Positions 11,328 through 22,610 of a DNA stretch of 64,000 bases are shown in pieces. The DNA lies in NCBI RefSeq assembly GCF_024323335.1, contig NC_066580.1:91016547-91080546 (forward strand), written 5' to 3'. Numbering within the stretch: position 1 is the first letter of the stretch; every line of letters begins with the position of its first letter. The position numbers and the translations under genes were made by a program. Source of the DNA: Lathyrus oleraceus. Taxonomy: Eukaryota > Streptophyta > Magnoliopsida > Fabales > Fabaceae. Below the pieces are notes generated by a model. The model worked only from the letters and a program-made list of their open reading frames with translations. It searched no databases and was not told the DNA's origin.

Positions 11328-14255
11328 GTTAGCAAGTTACATTGAACCAGATGAGATATTAACAAATTATATGGATAAGGCAAAGTTAACAAGTTAGATC
11401 ATTAGTATAAACAAGTCAAAATGATAAATAAACAAAGTATAGAAGGATTAGTGAGTTACTATAAACCAAATGAAAAGGCGATGTATCAGATGTATCCATA
11501 AATTAACATATGTATAAATAGGTCTCATCTATAAGTCAAAGGACCCAAGTTAGTTAGTGTGGGGACAACCTATCCATGATTCAAAGTACCATGGATGAAC
11601 ATTTTATAATCCATTAGTAGTTCTGAAACAAGGAAGGTTCAATCAACCCTCACCAAACCAACATCATGACAAAAGAGAGATTTCATTGGCTCTTAACTTC
11701 AAGTTATCAAAAGTCCATAAAAAATAATCCAAATAAAATAAATGAATTTACCATTAAATTCTAGATGGAAAAATAAAGGGAGTTGATATTCAAAGTAACT
11801 TCAAAGTACTAAAATAAATGAGGGTAAATTAAATGAGAAGATAATAAGTGAAAAAACCAAATAGAAACATGAGAAAATAAACAAAAGGCCAACCACTGAG
11901 CCAAGTGTATCTAGATGAAGTCTAAATGCGCTTAAACATATATATAAAAGAAAAGGTTTGAAACAAATGTATCAGAGGAAATGGGTCGGGGGGTATTGAG
12001 AGCAAATGAAAGGTAAAAAAGGAAAAACAATAATGGAAAGGCCCATAAACGCAATGTGGATAGGGATCTCATAATCGTTTCCCTCCTCATTCAAGAAATT
12101 GAATTCTTCCGGTTCCACCGTGCCGGAGCTCATCGCCGGCAGCGACGGAGCTCCAACCGCCACCCAAAATCTGCTAACCCCCTCCCCTCATTCCGCTGAT
12201 CACAAATCCTAGGCTTAAATGAGATAAAACCTAACCAATTGAGAGAATCGAAGGAGAACAAGGTATGCAACCTAGAAAAGGGGAATGGAATTAAATGGAG
12301 GAAACAAGACAATCATCCCTAAAAACTTAGGGGAAATTCTCCCCTATTCAACCTCTACACTAGTAACTCAAATGCAAGCAACCAAGGGTTTGAGGTCTAC
12401 CTTCACCGGGGAAGATGACCAGAAAGTAGCACAAACTCTGGTTGGTTCTATGTCCTCTCTATTTTGCACTTTTCTCTGACTCAAAAGAATGAAAAAACTT
12501 CTATTTTATCTTCCAACTCTTTTTTTTGCTCTCCTCTAACTTGATTATGATCCCATGCTTAAATAGGAGAATAATTAGGGTTTGAGGTTGTCTATGATTA
12601 GAAATGGATAGTAGACTTGATTGCTTAACAAAAATGCTTGCCCATTTTCGTTTTTTCCCTTCTGAAAAGAAAAATTCATTATGTACCTTCTTTGTCTCAC
12701 TTGCTTGTTTTGCTTTTTGGCCAGTAGTGGAATGTGGTGTTTTTCCCTTTATTGCCTTGCCAACTGCACATTTTTTATTGCAGTAAAATGGTAATTTATA
12801 AGTTATGGTTTTTTCATTTGATTGATTCTTTCCATGCTAACTGTTATGGTTTTGATATGTAGGCTGACATTGATGGTTTATTGTAGGTTTGAATGTTGGT
12901 TTGCCTTGTGATGCTTGCACATTGTTGGAGGTTTGTTGCTTACTGCAGTTGAAAAGGTGTGATGTAGGTTGGATTAGTGTTAATATGTAGGCTTGTTTGT
13001 TATAGGTTGTGCGTTGGTTGTGTAGTAGGTCTAAAATTTTGGAATTGCCATGGTTTGCTGCAAGTTTATGTTGCTGCAGATGGTGAGTTGCATTGGTGCC
13101 TGCTTGTTGTTTGTTGCCATGTTGTGGAATGATGTAATGCTCATGGTTAGGTTAGATAATGATAATGACAATCTTGGTTCAGGTTCATGGCTTGCTATTG
13201 TTTGTGTCTTGCTGTAGTGTTGCTTATGTCTTGACTTGCTGTTGGATGAATGCAGGTCATGTTACAAGATGAATGAGGAGGTTGCAGATTTAGATGTTGT
13301 AAGGCTTGGTTGAATGTGGCTGCAAGTCTGAGTCTATAAGGTCATTGCATGGTCAAGGTGCAGGTTAAGTGTTTGTGAGGTTAATGTTATGTTGCTTGAT
13401 TATTGCATTGGATCGAAGGTGTTTGGGTTCTACTTCAGGTACAAAGGTGTGATGTAGGTCTGTTGCAGTTGTGATTTGGTTGAACTGATGCAGATGTAAC
13501 GAATTGGCATGGTATGCTGCAATTGTTTGGATGAATTGTGGAAAGTTGTTAGTGGATTACAATGGCTCGAAGTGAGTATGAAAGTGTGTATGTCTTTGTG
13601 TTGTTTGTGCAGTTGTTGCTGGATGTAGCTTGCTGCATCGTGGCTGCAAGTATGGATTTCAGGTTTGTAAGCTTGTATTCGTGCCCTTTTGCAGCTTGGT
13701 TGGCAATGCTTCATATTGCTCTTTTTTTGGCATACTGACTTTGTTGGTTTTGCAACATGTATGAGGTTTGGAATGAGTGTGAATTTTGTGAATGTTATTG
13801 CCTTGTTTTGCATGATTATGCTTGAACTGTTTGGTTATGAATAAGTTTATCATGTTGTTTATCTTGCCATGATTGTGTGGTTTGACATGGTTGGTTCTTT
13901 TGTAGGTTTGTGGTGATGAATATGACATGGATAATGTTACTTGCATTTGAAGTAACCATGGAAAAAATAAAACAAACATGACTTTTGGATGATGAATCAA
14001 GGTCAATGGGATGAGGTTTGGTCTTGGGCTGGTCAAGAAGGGTTAGTTGACTTTGGTCAATTGGTTGGCCAAACAGTCAATTGTTGACCAAAAGTCAATT
14101 GTTTAAAAAAAGGCCAAACTTGTAATCTTGAGTATATGTATGGACTTTCTTGTAATTAAAAGGATATTTGAATGAATGGACATGACATTTAATTTAAAAT
14201 GAACATTGTATGGTCATGTCTTGAAGTGAATTAAAATAGAAAATGATGAAGTGTG
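11328..14255. other. Unassigned LTR-like sequence without recognised gene
   Basis: No gene was recognised. The stretch at 12080-12150 has inverted CCGGAGCTC-type blocks like those in Ogre leaders read on the minus strand, which suggests an inverted LTR remnant. From about 12840 to 13920 the plus strand is strongly G/T-rich, with many TGCTGCA, TTGTTGCAG and TGTAGGTT words; this looks like an eroded, strand-biased repeat. It was interrupted at 14256 by the Athila-type element. Open frames of about 125 codons on the minus strand at 13430-14036 are products of the A/C bias of that strand and show no domain. Confidence 0.4.
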
Positions 14256-14260
14256 TTGGA
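14256..14260. repeat. Target-site duplication TTGGA, left copy
   Basis: TTGGA directly precedes TGATAACATG, the start of the Athila-type LTR. The matching copy is at 23873-23877. It fixes the outer limits of the element. Confidence 0.85.
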
Positions 14261-14493
14261 TGATAACATGAAACTATATCACATTTTAAGACTTAATTTA
14301 ATTAGATTATATTATCATTTACTTTAATTTATCCCATTTTATCAGATATTATGCAGTATTTCTTTCCTATTTACATCAGGTACCCATTTTGAAGCAAAAG
14401 TGAAAAAGGGAAGAAAAGGAGGTGTAAAAAGCAATAAAAAGGAAACAAATAACCAAGACCAAGCCCAGCCCAAAAGAAAGCGCACGTTGCCCC

Positions 14494-14577
14494 TGTGACG
14501 GGCGTCACAAGGGTTGTGACGAGCGTCACGCGAAGTAGCCTTGTGACGGACGTCACACATGGTGTGACGAGCGTCAC
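14494..14577. promoter_or_regulatory. Four phased GTGACG-NN-CGTCAC palindromes upstream of the LTR TATA box
   Basis: Units at 14495-14508, 14516-14529, 14543-14556 and 14564-14577 all read GTGACG, two purines, CGTCAC. Start-to-start spacing is 21, 27 and 21 bp. They lie about 140-220 bp before the TATA box, in U3. TGACG is the core bound by plant TGA-type bZIP factors, so an enhancer role is an inference from motif and place. Confidence 0.65.
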
Positions 14578-14717
14578 ACCAGTCCACTAGCTTTTTGGCG
14601 CAAGTTACGCTCTCAGAAGAATGGAAGTAACGTTGAGGACTTCGTGTCCTATTCCCAAGCCGTGTATTTAGCAATGCTGAAGACTCGTAGGGAACGGAAT
14701 GCAGTTACCAAGGCTAT

Positions 14718-14725
14718 TATAAATA
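14718..14725 (+). promoter_or_regulatory. TATA box of the Athila-like LTR
   Basis: TATAAATA followed about 25-35 bp later by CTCTTTGCCG and pyrimidine-rich leader, a typical arrangement for an LTR promoter. Confidence 0.65.
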
Positions 14726-16030
14726 GCCATCTCCTCTCTTTGCCGTAAAGACAGTTTTTGCACGCTCAGTTTTGCGGAAGCTCTGCCAAATTTTCCTTTC
14801 ACGCCTTTGCTTATTTTTCTTCCTTTCCAGCATTGTTCATTTTATTTATTTCTTTTGCAAGCTTTACTTTCTCTTTTTCCTTGCAATTTATCTTTCCCGT
14901 TTTTAGCTTTTAGATATTTTTTCGCGTAATAGTTTCTACACCGGAAACTACTGTGCAACTTTATACCGGATTTAACCTTACGTTATATTCGAGTTTTATT
15001 TCCTTGATTTATTTTACTGCTTAATTGAAGAATCGAAGAACAAATCCTACCGGCTTGTGGTGGAGTGTTCAAGACCATTGTATTACGCATTCAGGTTCTT
15101 TAATTGTTATTTAATTTTTAATGTTTTATTCTATTGTTTATTCATATTGCCTGCCTGGAATGAGTCTGTTTATGCATGATATAAATTCTTGTTTATTTAG
15201 CATGTCTGGCTAATTTGCCTAGGTATCGGTATGTAAAGTAAGCAGAATAAGGGATCGAGACTGAGTCGGTCTATCTAAACTTAAAATCAAAATCAATCTT
15301 TTTATGGTCTCAACTTACAGGTTTAATAACAAGATTTTTTACAAAAGTAAAAGACATAAAGAAGTTAAAATCAATAGAGCGAGAGTTTGAGATTTTAACT
15401 GGACAGTGTAAGTTAGGCATTAATTCTAGATCAGGGCGAGAGCAAGTTTTAGAGTAAATTAAATTCTGACCTTTTCCAAAAAGTATTTTTAAAGATTGAA
15501 TGTGAGGACGAGAGTTAAGCATTTGGATTTAATTATATAACCTAAGTCAACAGAGCGAGAGTTTGAGATAAGGGTGTTTAAAACGGTCAGTATTTTCTTA
15601 AAAAGAGTTTCTGCAACTTTATTGTTTTCAAAATATGGTTTTTGACTTAATTATAAGTGACAGCAACATTAATATAAAATCATGGTTTATTCAACAGAGC
15701 GAGAGTTTGAGATAGAACCTTTAACCAATAAAGTTAACCGAAACGATTCATTTTAAAACCAAGAAACCGACAAAGACTTGATTCCCTAGTTTTGACGAAT
15801 TACATACCGATATCCGTTTTATTAATATTTAATCTAGACATTAGTTTAGCTCTTAGTTTTTCCCCAAACAATCAAACATCTTCACCTTAGATTTACGTAG
15901 TAACTTTAGATAACGGTATATCGATTCATAAGTCCCTGTGGGATCGATATCTTTTAAAACTACGCGATAGAACTGTGCACTTGCAGTTTGTATCCCATTC
16001 TCGACTCACCCAGTCGAGCGATCAAGTTTT

Positions 16031-16048
16031 TGGCGCTGTTGCCGGGGA
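16031..16048 (+). other. Primer-binding site, Athila type
   Basis: TGGCGCTGTTGCCGGGGA begins six bases after the 5' LTR end. It is complementary to an 18-base tRNA 3' end terminating in CCA. This is the PBS sequence class of Athila elements, usually attributed to tRNA-Asp; the tRNA identity is from memory. Confidence 0.85.
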
Positions 16049-16137
16049 CTTTTATTCAATCGATATCGTAACTCTTCCGTTACGCTGTAGAGACTAAGGT
16101 TTCTTTTTCTTCTATTTTCTTTCTTTCGTTGATTTGT

Positions 16138-17618
16138 ATGCCACGCACTCGCTCTCAAGGCGAACCGCTCTATTTACGAATCAACGATATCGAACTATAT
16201 CTCCGAGTCTTACGACGAATTCGGGAATATCGTGCTGAAAACAATCTCCCTCCTATAGACCTTCCTGATCTCAAAGATTTTCCTTCTTTAACCGAGATGG
16301 CAGAACCAGCTCGTGCTCTTAGAGATTACGCCGCTCCATCGCAAGATGAACCGCATTCAAGTATTGCTCCGCCCGCGATCGAAGCAAACAACTTTGAACT
16401 TAAACCTTCGTTGTTGCAGGCTGTGCAACAGAACCAATTCTCTGGAAATCTTACCGAAGATCCAAACCTTCATTTATCCGTATTTGTCCAATACGCTGAT
16501 ACTGTTAAAGCTAATGGTGTCACTTCAGAGGCAATTCGACTTCGTCTTTTTCCTTTCTCATTAAGAGATAGCGCTAGAAGATGGCTTCAATCTCTTCCTT
16601 CCAACTCAGTCACCACATGGAACGAGTTGAAGAAAGTTTTTCTTGCCCGATATTTTCCACCAAGCAAAACAGCTATGTTAAGAGCCCAGATAAACGGATT
16701 TAAACAGAAAGACAACGAGTCTCTTTTCGAAGCATGGGAAAGATACAAAGACATGATGAGACTTTGCCCACACCATGGTTTGGAAGACTGGTTAGTAATT
16801 CACACATTTTATAATGGTCTCTTATACAACACAAGGTTAACAATAGACGCCGCTGCAGGTGGTGCACTAATGAACAAACCTTATGCTGATGCTTACCAGC
16901 TTATCGAGAGCATGGCCCAAAACCACTATCAGTGGGGAACCGAACGAACAACAGTGGAAAAACCTCAACCGAAAACTGGCATGTACGAGATAAGTAACCT
17001 TGATCACGTCAATGCAAAAGTGGATGCTTTGGTCCAGAAGATTGAAAGTTTAAACGTATCACCTCCAGCAGCCGTGGTTGCTATAACTCAGAATTGCGAG
17101 GTCTGTGGAATCCAAGGCCACACTCCTGCGGAATGTCAACTCTTGACTGGAATCCAAACAGAGCAAGTAAACTATGCTCAAGGAAGCCCCTATTCGAATT
17201 CCTATAACCCAAATTGGAAGAACCATCCAAACTTCTCATATAAGAGTAATAATGCTTTATACGCACCTGGACAGTCTCCAAATCAAGCCCCATCTATACC
17301 TCCAGGATATCAGAAACCGAATCCTAACAATAATACCCCTAGAAAATCCAACTTGGAAATCATGATGGAAAACTTTATAGCTTCCCAACAACAAACCAAT
17401 AAAGATTTCTTAAACCAGAACATACACACTGGCGAACAACTTAAACAACTAGCAAGCAAAGTAGATGCCTTGGCTACCCATAACAAAATGCTGGAAACGC
17501 AAATATCTCAAGTAGCTCAACAACAAGCACCTACCGCTGCACCAACTGGTACATTCCCTGGACAGCCCCAACCCAATCCGAGAAGCCAAGCTCATGCAAT
17601 TATATTGAGAAGTGGAAC
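16138..17618 (+). pseudogene. gag: Athila-type gag, 5' part, interrupted by a CACTA insertion
   Basis: Open from the ATG at 16138 (MPRTRSQGEP) for about 493 codons; an upstream TTG at 16129 is not a likely start. It encodes the structural protein that packages element RNA. A Retrotrans_gag-type capsid region with RRWLQSLP and FLARYFPP lies around residues 145-195. A zinc knuckle CEVCGIQGHTPAEC (CX2CX4HX4C) lies near residue 320, followed by a Q/N/P-rich region and a short heptad-like stretch. The frame runs into the CACTA left end at 17619 and stops at 17641-17643 after eight transposon-encoded codons. The frame resumes without shift at 23126 once one AAC copy is discounted, so this gag was open when the transposon landed. 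Confidence 0.9.
17616..17618. repeat. CACTA target-site duplication AAC, left copy
   Basis: AAC precedes CACTAGTACA; the right copy is 23123-23125. A 3-bp duplication is the rule for the CACTA (En/Spm) superfamily. Confidence 0.85.
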
Positions 17619-18165
17619 CACTAGTACAAAAAGAATAATATAATTTGTAAATTTACACCCGTTTTACAAAAAACGGGTGTAAAAAGCAAATGCGGTGGCA
17701 GTTTTGTAAATAAAGTCTTATTTTGAATTTTAGTACGTAACAATAGACACCCTATTTTTAAATAACGGGTGTAAATTCAAATATTATTTATTATCAACTC
17801 TATATTACACCTGATATTCAAAAAAAGGGTGTAAATTTAAAAATAAAAATAAAATATTCGTGCCTTAAACAATAACTTTTATTATTCTTATTTGTTTAAT
17901 CTTAAATTTTCTTAAAAAAATAATAAATTTTAATATTAATATATAACAATAGACACCCTATATATAAAAATAGGGTGTATAATTATAACAATATAAATGA
18001 CTAAATTTATATTAAACCCGTTATATTAAAATAGAGTGTAAATTTTGGAATATTAATATAACAATAGACACCCTATATTTAAAAATAGGGTGTATAATTA
18101 TAACAATATAAATGACTAAATTTATATTAAACCCGTTATATTAAAATAGGGTGTAAATTTAGGAA
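17619..18165. repeat. Left terminal and subterminal repeats of the CACTA element
   Basis: Terminal inverted repeat followed by about seven units in which a (T)ACACCC half is followed 10-20 bp later by its inverse GGGTGT(A). Each unit can fold as a hairpin, for example 17655-17682. A direct duplication of about 117 bp is visible (17932-18048 and 18049-18163). Confidence 0.85.
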
Positions 18166-18268
18166 TCCCTAAGTACAATTTATCATTACCGCCTAAAATA
18201 TAACCCTGACTTCTCATGTTCCAAAACAATAGTAATAATGGGAGACGAGTCACACACACAGAAAAAAG

Positions 18269-20052
18269 ATGGTGTTTGACGGAGAAGCCGCGTCGTCGCT
18301 GGTGAAGGAACTGAGGGTGAGTTTCAGTTCCGGTAAGACGCGAAGTTACAAATGGAGAATATCGCAGGTGAAGGCTCTTTTGAAAATGATGGCTGAACGA
18401 GAGGATGAAATCGTTGATGCTCTTCGTTCTGACCTTGCTAAACCGCCACTCGAAACGGTCGTCTACGAGGTAATGTTATCTTCATGCTTAAGTTAATTCA
18501 AATCATGAAAGTTATCTTCCTCAATTACAGAGTAAGTGTTGTTCAACTCTTAATTAACCGATGCGATTTTGTTTTGCAGATTGGTATGTTTAAAAACTCA
18601 TGTGAACTCGTGCTCAGGGAATTGAAACAATGGATGACACCAGAAAAGGTTATTTTTTACTTTAATTTCTACATTTATATTGCTTATATATATTGTTAGT
18701 TTATTTGATATATCATATGAAGTTTCTTTAATTATTTCAGGCTAAAACTTCAATCACAGCTTTTCCGTCTTCGGCTGAAATCATACCTGAACCACTTGGT
18801 GTTGTGTTAGTCATCTCCGCGTGGAACTATCCATTTTGTAAGTCGACTTGAGCCGATTGGATTGACTTATTTGAATTTATCTGTAATTATACAAACAACA
18901 TATAGATAATTTATATGATAATAATCTATATGTTAGTATTAAAATGTTTTTTAGTTGATATTTTCAGCTTATTGTTTCTTTGATGATGATCTATGAAGAA
19001 TATAATATTAGTATTATTCTTTGTCTTTCTAGTGTTGTCCCTTGATCCAGTTGTCGGAGCTATAGCAGCTGGTAATGCTGTGGTTCTAAAACCATCAGAA
19101 ATTGCTCCGGCTTCATCTTCACTGCTGGAGAAATTGTTAGGGGAGTACTTGGATAACTCGTCTATAAGAGTTGTGGAAGGAGCGGTGGATGAAACTACTG
19201 CCTTGTTGCAACAAAAGTGGGACAAAATTTTCTACACAGGTTTGTCTTGTTTGTTATTATTGATCTGTTTTTCATGGATGGCTGCGAGTTTTGAACAAAA
19301 AATGGTACTAGCATAAGTAATTCTTGAATATATCAGGTAATGGAAAAGTGGGACGGATAGTGATGGCTGCTGCTGCAAAACACCTTACACCAGTTGTTCT
19401 TGAACTTGGAGGAAAATCTCCAACTGTTGTTGATTCAAATGTCAATTTAGAGGTATTGAGTAAGGCCGAGTTTGTGTTGATTAGTTTGAGTTTATCTATT
19501 GACTAAAACCGTGTTTGTATTCACAAGGTTGCTGCAAGACGGATCATTTCTGGCAAATGGGGCTGTAACAATGGACAAGCCTGCATTTCTCCTGATTATC
19601 TTATAACAACAAAAGAATTTGCTCCGAAATTGGTATGAAATTTTCTTTGTGTAATCAAGAGTTGTAAATCTTTGTCTGTGTGTATCTAATGGTTGGTGCT
19701 TCTCATTTCCAGGTAGACGCGTTAAAGACTGAATTGGAAAACTGTTTTGGAAAGAACCCAATAGAATCCAACGATTTGTCGCGCATTGTGAACTCTAACC
19801 ACTTTGCTCGCTTGTTAAAGTTCTTGGACGACGATAAGGTTTCTGGCAAGATTGTTTATGGAGGTGAAAAGGATGAAAGCAAATTGTAAGCTCTCATCTT
19901 GTTTCTTATTTTGAGTTTAAGATAGTGAAATTCAATGGATTTTGACACAAGCAAATTACAGGAGGATTGCTCCAACTATTTTATTAGACGTTCCACAAGA
20001 TTCTCTGATAATGAGTGAGGAAATCTTTGGTCCATTGCTTCCGATAGTCACG
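18269..20052 (+). pseudogene. Captured 5' two-thirds of an ALDH3-type aldehyde dehydrogenase gene
   Basis: Eight exons with GT-AG introns: 18269-18469, 18580-18648, 18741-18837, 19033-19239, 19337-19452, 19528-19632, 19713-19885 and 19962-20052. They sum to 1059 nt, exactly 353 open codons from an ATG. Family 3 ALDHs oxidise fatty and aromatic aldehydes with NAD(P). Visible motifs: SAWNYPF, the cofactor segment GNAVVLKPSE, the ELGGK motif with catalytic Glu near residue 214, GQACISPDY with the catalytic Cys near residue 249, and EEIFGPLLPIVTV at the end. Plant ALDH3 proteins are about 480 residues, so the C-terminal quarter is missing and the product would not be an active enzyme. Codons 1-353 carry no stop or frameshift. 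It lies wholly inside the CACTA element. Confidence 0.93.
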
Positions 20053-20485
20053 GTAAGAATAAAAGCACACAAAAAAGAACTCATTTTATGTCATTTAGTT
20101 CAAATTTCATCTGTCTTCTTTGGTTATCTTTTACAGTAAAACTTCCAATGCCTGATATGAAGCTAGAGTTTTATTGTTATAAGTTTGTAACCATTTTGAT
20201 TTCCAGTAATGAGTTGATGAAACTTGAAATTTTAATCATGAAGTACTGCTTATAGCTTGTAAGTAGTTGTTTGGCAAATTGCTCTTTCATGAACTTTCTA
20301 TTTCAAAACCATGTTGTAGTGTTACTCTCTAAATTTGCTGTGGGTAAATAGTCTTCTACCTCTTACTTGCTTTCAATATTACTTGATGAGCATAGGTTTT
20401 CATGTTGTATCTTACCATTTCACTTTAGATAAATATTATTACATTAAGACCTCATTTGGTTTATAAACTTGTATTATAACTGCAG
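20053..20485. other. Junction between captured ALDH and transporter fragments
   Basis: Intron-like AT-rich sequence. It begins with the ALDH exon-8 donor (GTAAGAAT) and ends with the transporter acceptor (ACTGCAG). The expected next ALDH exon is not found, so the capture breakpoint lies somewhere here; no repeat marks it. Confidence 0.6.
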
Positions 20486-21727
20486 ATTTGGTTCTGCCAG
20501 AGCCGTAAACCGGCGCTACATCAGTGATTGTGTGCCTTTGAAAATCCGCATACAAGCATCGGCAGGTTTTGTTAGTGCCAGCGCTCTTGGAATGGCCTGT
20601 GGTCCTGCATTAGCTGGCTTACTGCAGACGAATTTTAAGATTTACAATGTTACATTTAATCAAGATACTTTGCCAGGGTGGGTTATGACTATTGCTTGGC
20701 TTATTTATTCAATATGGCTGTGGATCTCTTTTGTGGAACCTTCTCGTGAATTTGAAGAGGACCGTAAAACAGATAAATCTCAGAAATCTAATGCTGGTAC
20801 CTCTACTGATGACTTTTACTTTTTCTATTGTGATCTATCAAGATAGTTAATCTGTATCATGCCATCTCATTGTTAATCATTATAGAAAATCATCTATGAC
20901 TGCAATATATCCTTGCACTATTTTCATTCTGTAAAGCTCCAGAGGAATCTCGTCAGCCAGCCACTTCAATTGGATCGGCATATAGACTCCTTACACCTTC
21001 TGTAAAGGTTTGTGAGCAACTCTAAATGTCATACTATCAATCCACTAGATGTTTTGCAAGTTATTTATGTTCTAATTGTTTGATCTTGCAATTCACAAAG
21101 TTCCAATTGAATTCAAGATAAACGGTCCTGACCAAGTTTACTTAACATCTTCAGGTTCAATTATTGATATATTTCATGCTCAAATATGTGATGGAGATTT
21201 TACTAGCAGAATCTAGTGTCATCACAACATACTACTTTAAGTGGTCAACTGGCACAGTTGCCATTTTTCTTGCTGGCCTTGGTTTGACAGTTCTTCCTAT
21301 AAACATTATTGTTGGAAGCTATGTAAGCAACTGGTTTGACGACAGGTAACATATAAGAAAAACTCATGTCTCATTTGATTGCACCCTTAGAAGCTTATCT
21401 AGATTTTGTAGTAAGATGCATGATAGTAAATTTTGAACTTCAATAGATAAAGCAATATAAAGATCCAAGTGATTATGATTTTCAATATAGATTTCTTTTG
21501 CAAGATCAATTTAGAACCTTAAATTTGTTGAAAATTGAAATATTATCCTTAAGAAGCTAAAGATATAACAGCTTTCTATTGATCTATTTGTAGGCAAATT
21601 CTGTTGGCATCAGAAATCATGGTTTTAATTGGCATAGTCTCGGCCTTTCATGTAATCATTCCATACTCTGAGCTGCAGTACATCTGTTCAGGTCTTCTCA
21701 TGTTTGTTTCTGCTGAAGTACTTGAAG
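20486..21727 (+). pseudogene. Captured internal fragment of an SPX-MFS vacuolar phosphate transporter gene
   Basis: Four exons with GT-AG introns: 20486-20796, 20937-21007, 21155-21345 and 21594-21727. Intron phases are consistent and no stop occurs across 707 nt. The protein segment has [13 protein letters not shown], the helix-rich [28 protein letters not shown], an acidic loop, and further membrane segments ([40 protein letters not shown]). These match SPX-domain major facilitator proteins (PHT5/VPT type), which move phosphate across the vacuolar membrane. The SPX domain, the first transmembrane helices and the C-terminus are missing. The first exon starts in a codon phase that does not fit the preceding ALDH exon, so direct splicing of the two would not keep this frame. 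Confidence 0.9.
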
Positions 21728-22035
21728 GTAACATTTTACTAGTAATTTTCTTTTCTATTTTTGGTAACTGCCGAAATTGAAAAAGAAAATTCCGATTTTA
21801 TAATTGCAAGTGATATATTTGTAAGTTATCATTATAAACATGTAGTATATTTATTACTGAATTGCACTTATGGTGATAAAATTATAGTTGTACATGCTCT
21901 GAACCAACTAAAATTGTATGTGTTTCTATGTCGAGTGAAGAAAGTTAGTGTTGGTACAAATTTTGTGAAAAAGGAAAAAAGTTTGTGATGTTGTTGTTTT
22001 TGGTGGCTTTAATGTAACTAGGAGTTTATATGCAG
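21728..22035. other. Junction between transporter fragment and protease fragment
   Basis: Intron-like sequence from the donor after the last transporter exon to the acceptor ATGCAG before the protease exon. A 75-codon open frame at 21761 shows no domain. The breakpoint between the two source sequences is somewhere here. Confidence 0.5.
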
Positions 22036-22377
22036 GGGCATCAACAAGATAACGGATGGGCATGTGGATATTATGTCATGAAAAATATGTTTGACATTAT
22101 TGATGCTTGTATTGTTGAAAGATTCAATGAGGTATTTTATATTACATATATTTAATGAAAAACATGTAAATTATTGTTTTAACATGTAGTTGTTTAATTT
22201 ATTATATGTTTGAACTTGCAGATATTCACAGACACCTCATCATATGAAAAAGAGTCAATTGATCACATCCGACAACTTTGGGCTCAATTCTTTTTGCAAA
22301 AGGTTGAAGAGCAAGAGAACCAGGAAAAGAAAGATTTAATGACAAAACAGAAGCGATTAAAAAAAACTTATATATAG
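22036..22377 (+). pseudogene. C-terminal exons of a Ulp1-like (C48) cysteine protease
   Basis: Two exons, 22036-22131 and 22222-22377 (stop TAG), separated by a GT-AG intron. The first encodes GHQQDNGWACGYYVMK, which has the Gln and Cys of the C48/Ulp1 active site in the usual Q-D-x-x-x-C-G layout. The second encodes a basic tail ending in Lys-rich sequence. The His and Asp part of the active site lies upstream and is absent. Ulp1-type domains occur in many plant DNA transposons (MULE and CACTA lineages). This may therefore be a remnant of the element's own second gene rather than a third capture, and its place next to the right arm favours that. Confidence 0.78.
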
Positions 22378-22610
22378 ATATATTTTTGTTCCATGAATGA
22401 TTTATTGGTACAAGTTACATGAACAAAGTGGTTGAATTTTTTTCTTACATGAATACAATTTTTGTTGATGTATGACTTGGTGCAAGATTCTAAAGATTAG
22501 AGAAATGTTTGTTTTGGTTATTTTTGTTTTTTATTGAATATCCAGGAATATATAAAAATATTTGGTTTAATGAAATTTCAAATAAAATATTTTTAAAAAA
22601 ATTGAGATAT

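Larger units (their letters stand above)
14261..16024 (+). repeat. 5' LTR of the Athila-like element
   Basis: 1764 bp from TGATAACATG to GAGCGATCA. It contains four CGTCAC-type palindromes at 14495-14577, a TATA box at 14718, and in the downstream half at least three copies of a CAGAGCGAGAGTTTGAGAT motif (near 15374, 15550 and 15692). Its last 477 bp are repeated at 23381-23872 with one substitution and one 15-bp internal duplication. Confidence 0.88.

Noticed and set aside
11321..11345. 5' LTR end with a primer site for an element running to the right
   Set aside because: The sequence after GTGACA has no match to either primer-site type and no gag follows.
18926..19225. Antisense open frame of 99 codons
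   Set aside because: It is a shadow of an ALDH exon and flanking intron; no independent domain.
18269..20052. A functional host ALDH3 gene
   Set aside because: It lies between the CACTA ends, lacks the last quarter of the enzyme and runs into transporter sequence.
20486..21727. A functional phosphate transporter gene
   Set aside because: It has no start, no SPX domain and no C-terminus, and is enclosed in the transposon.
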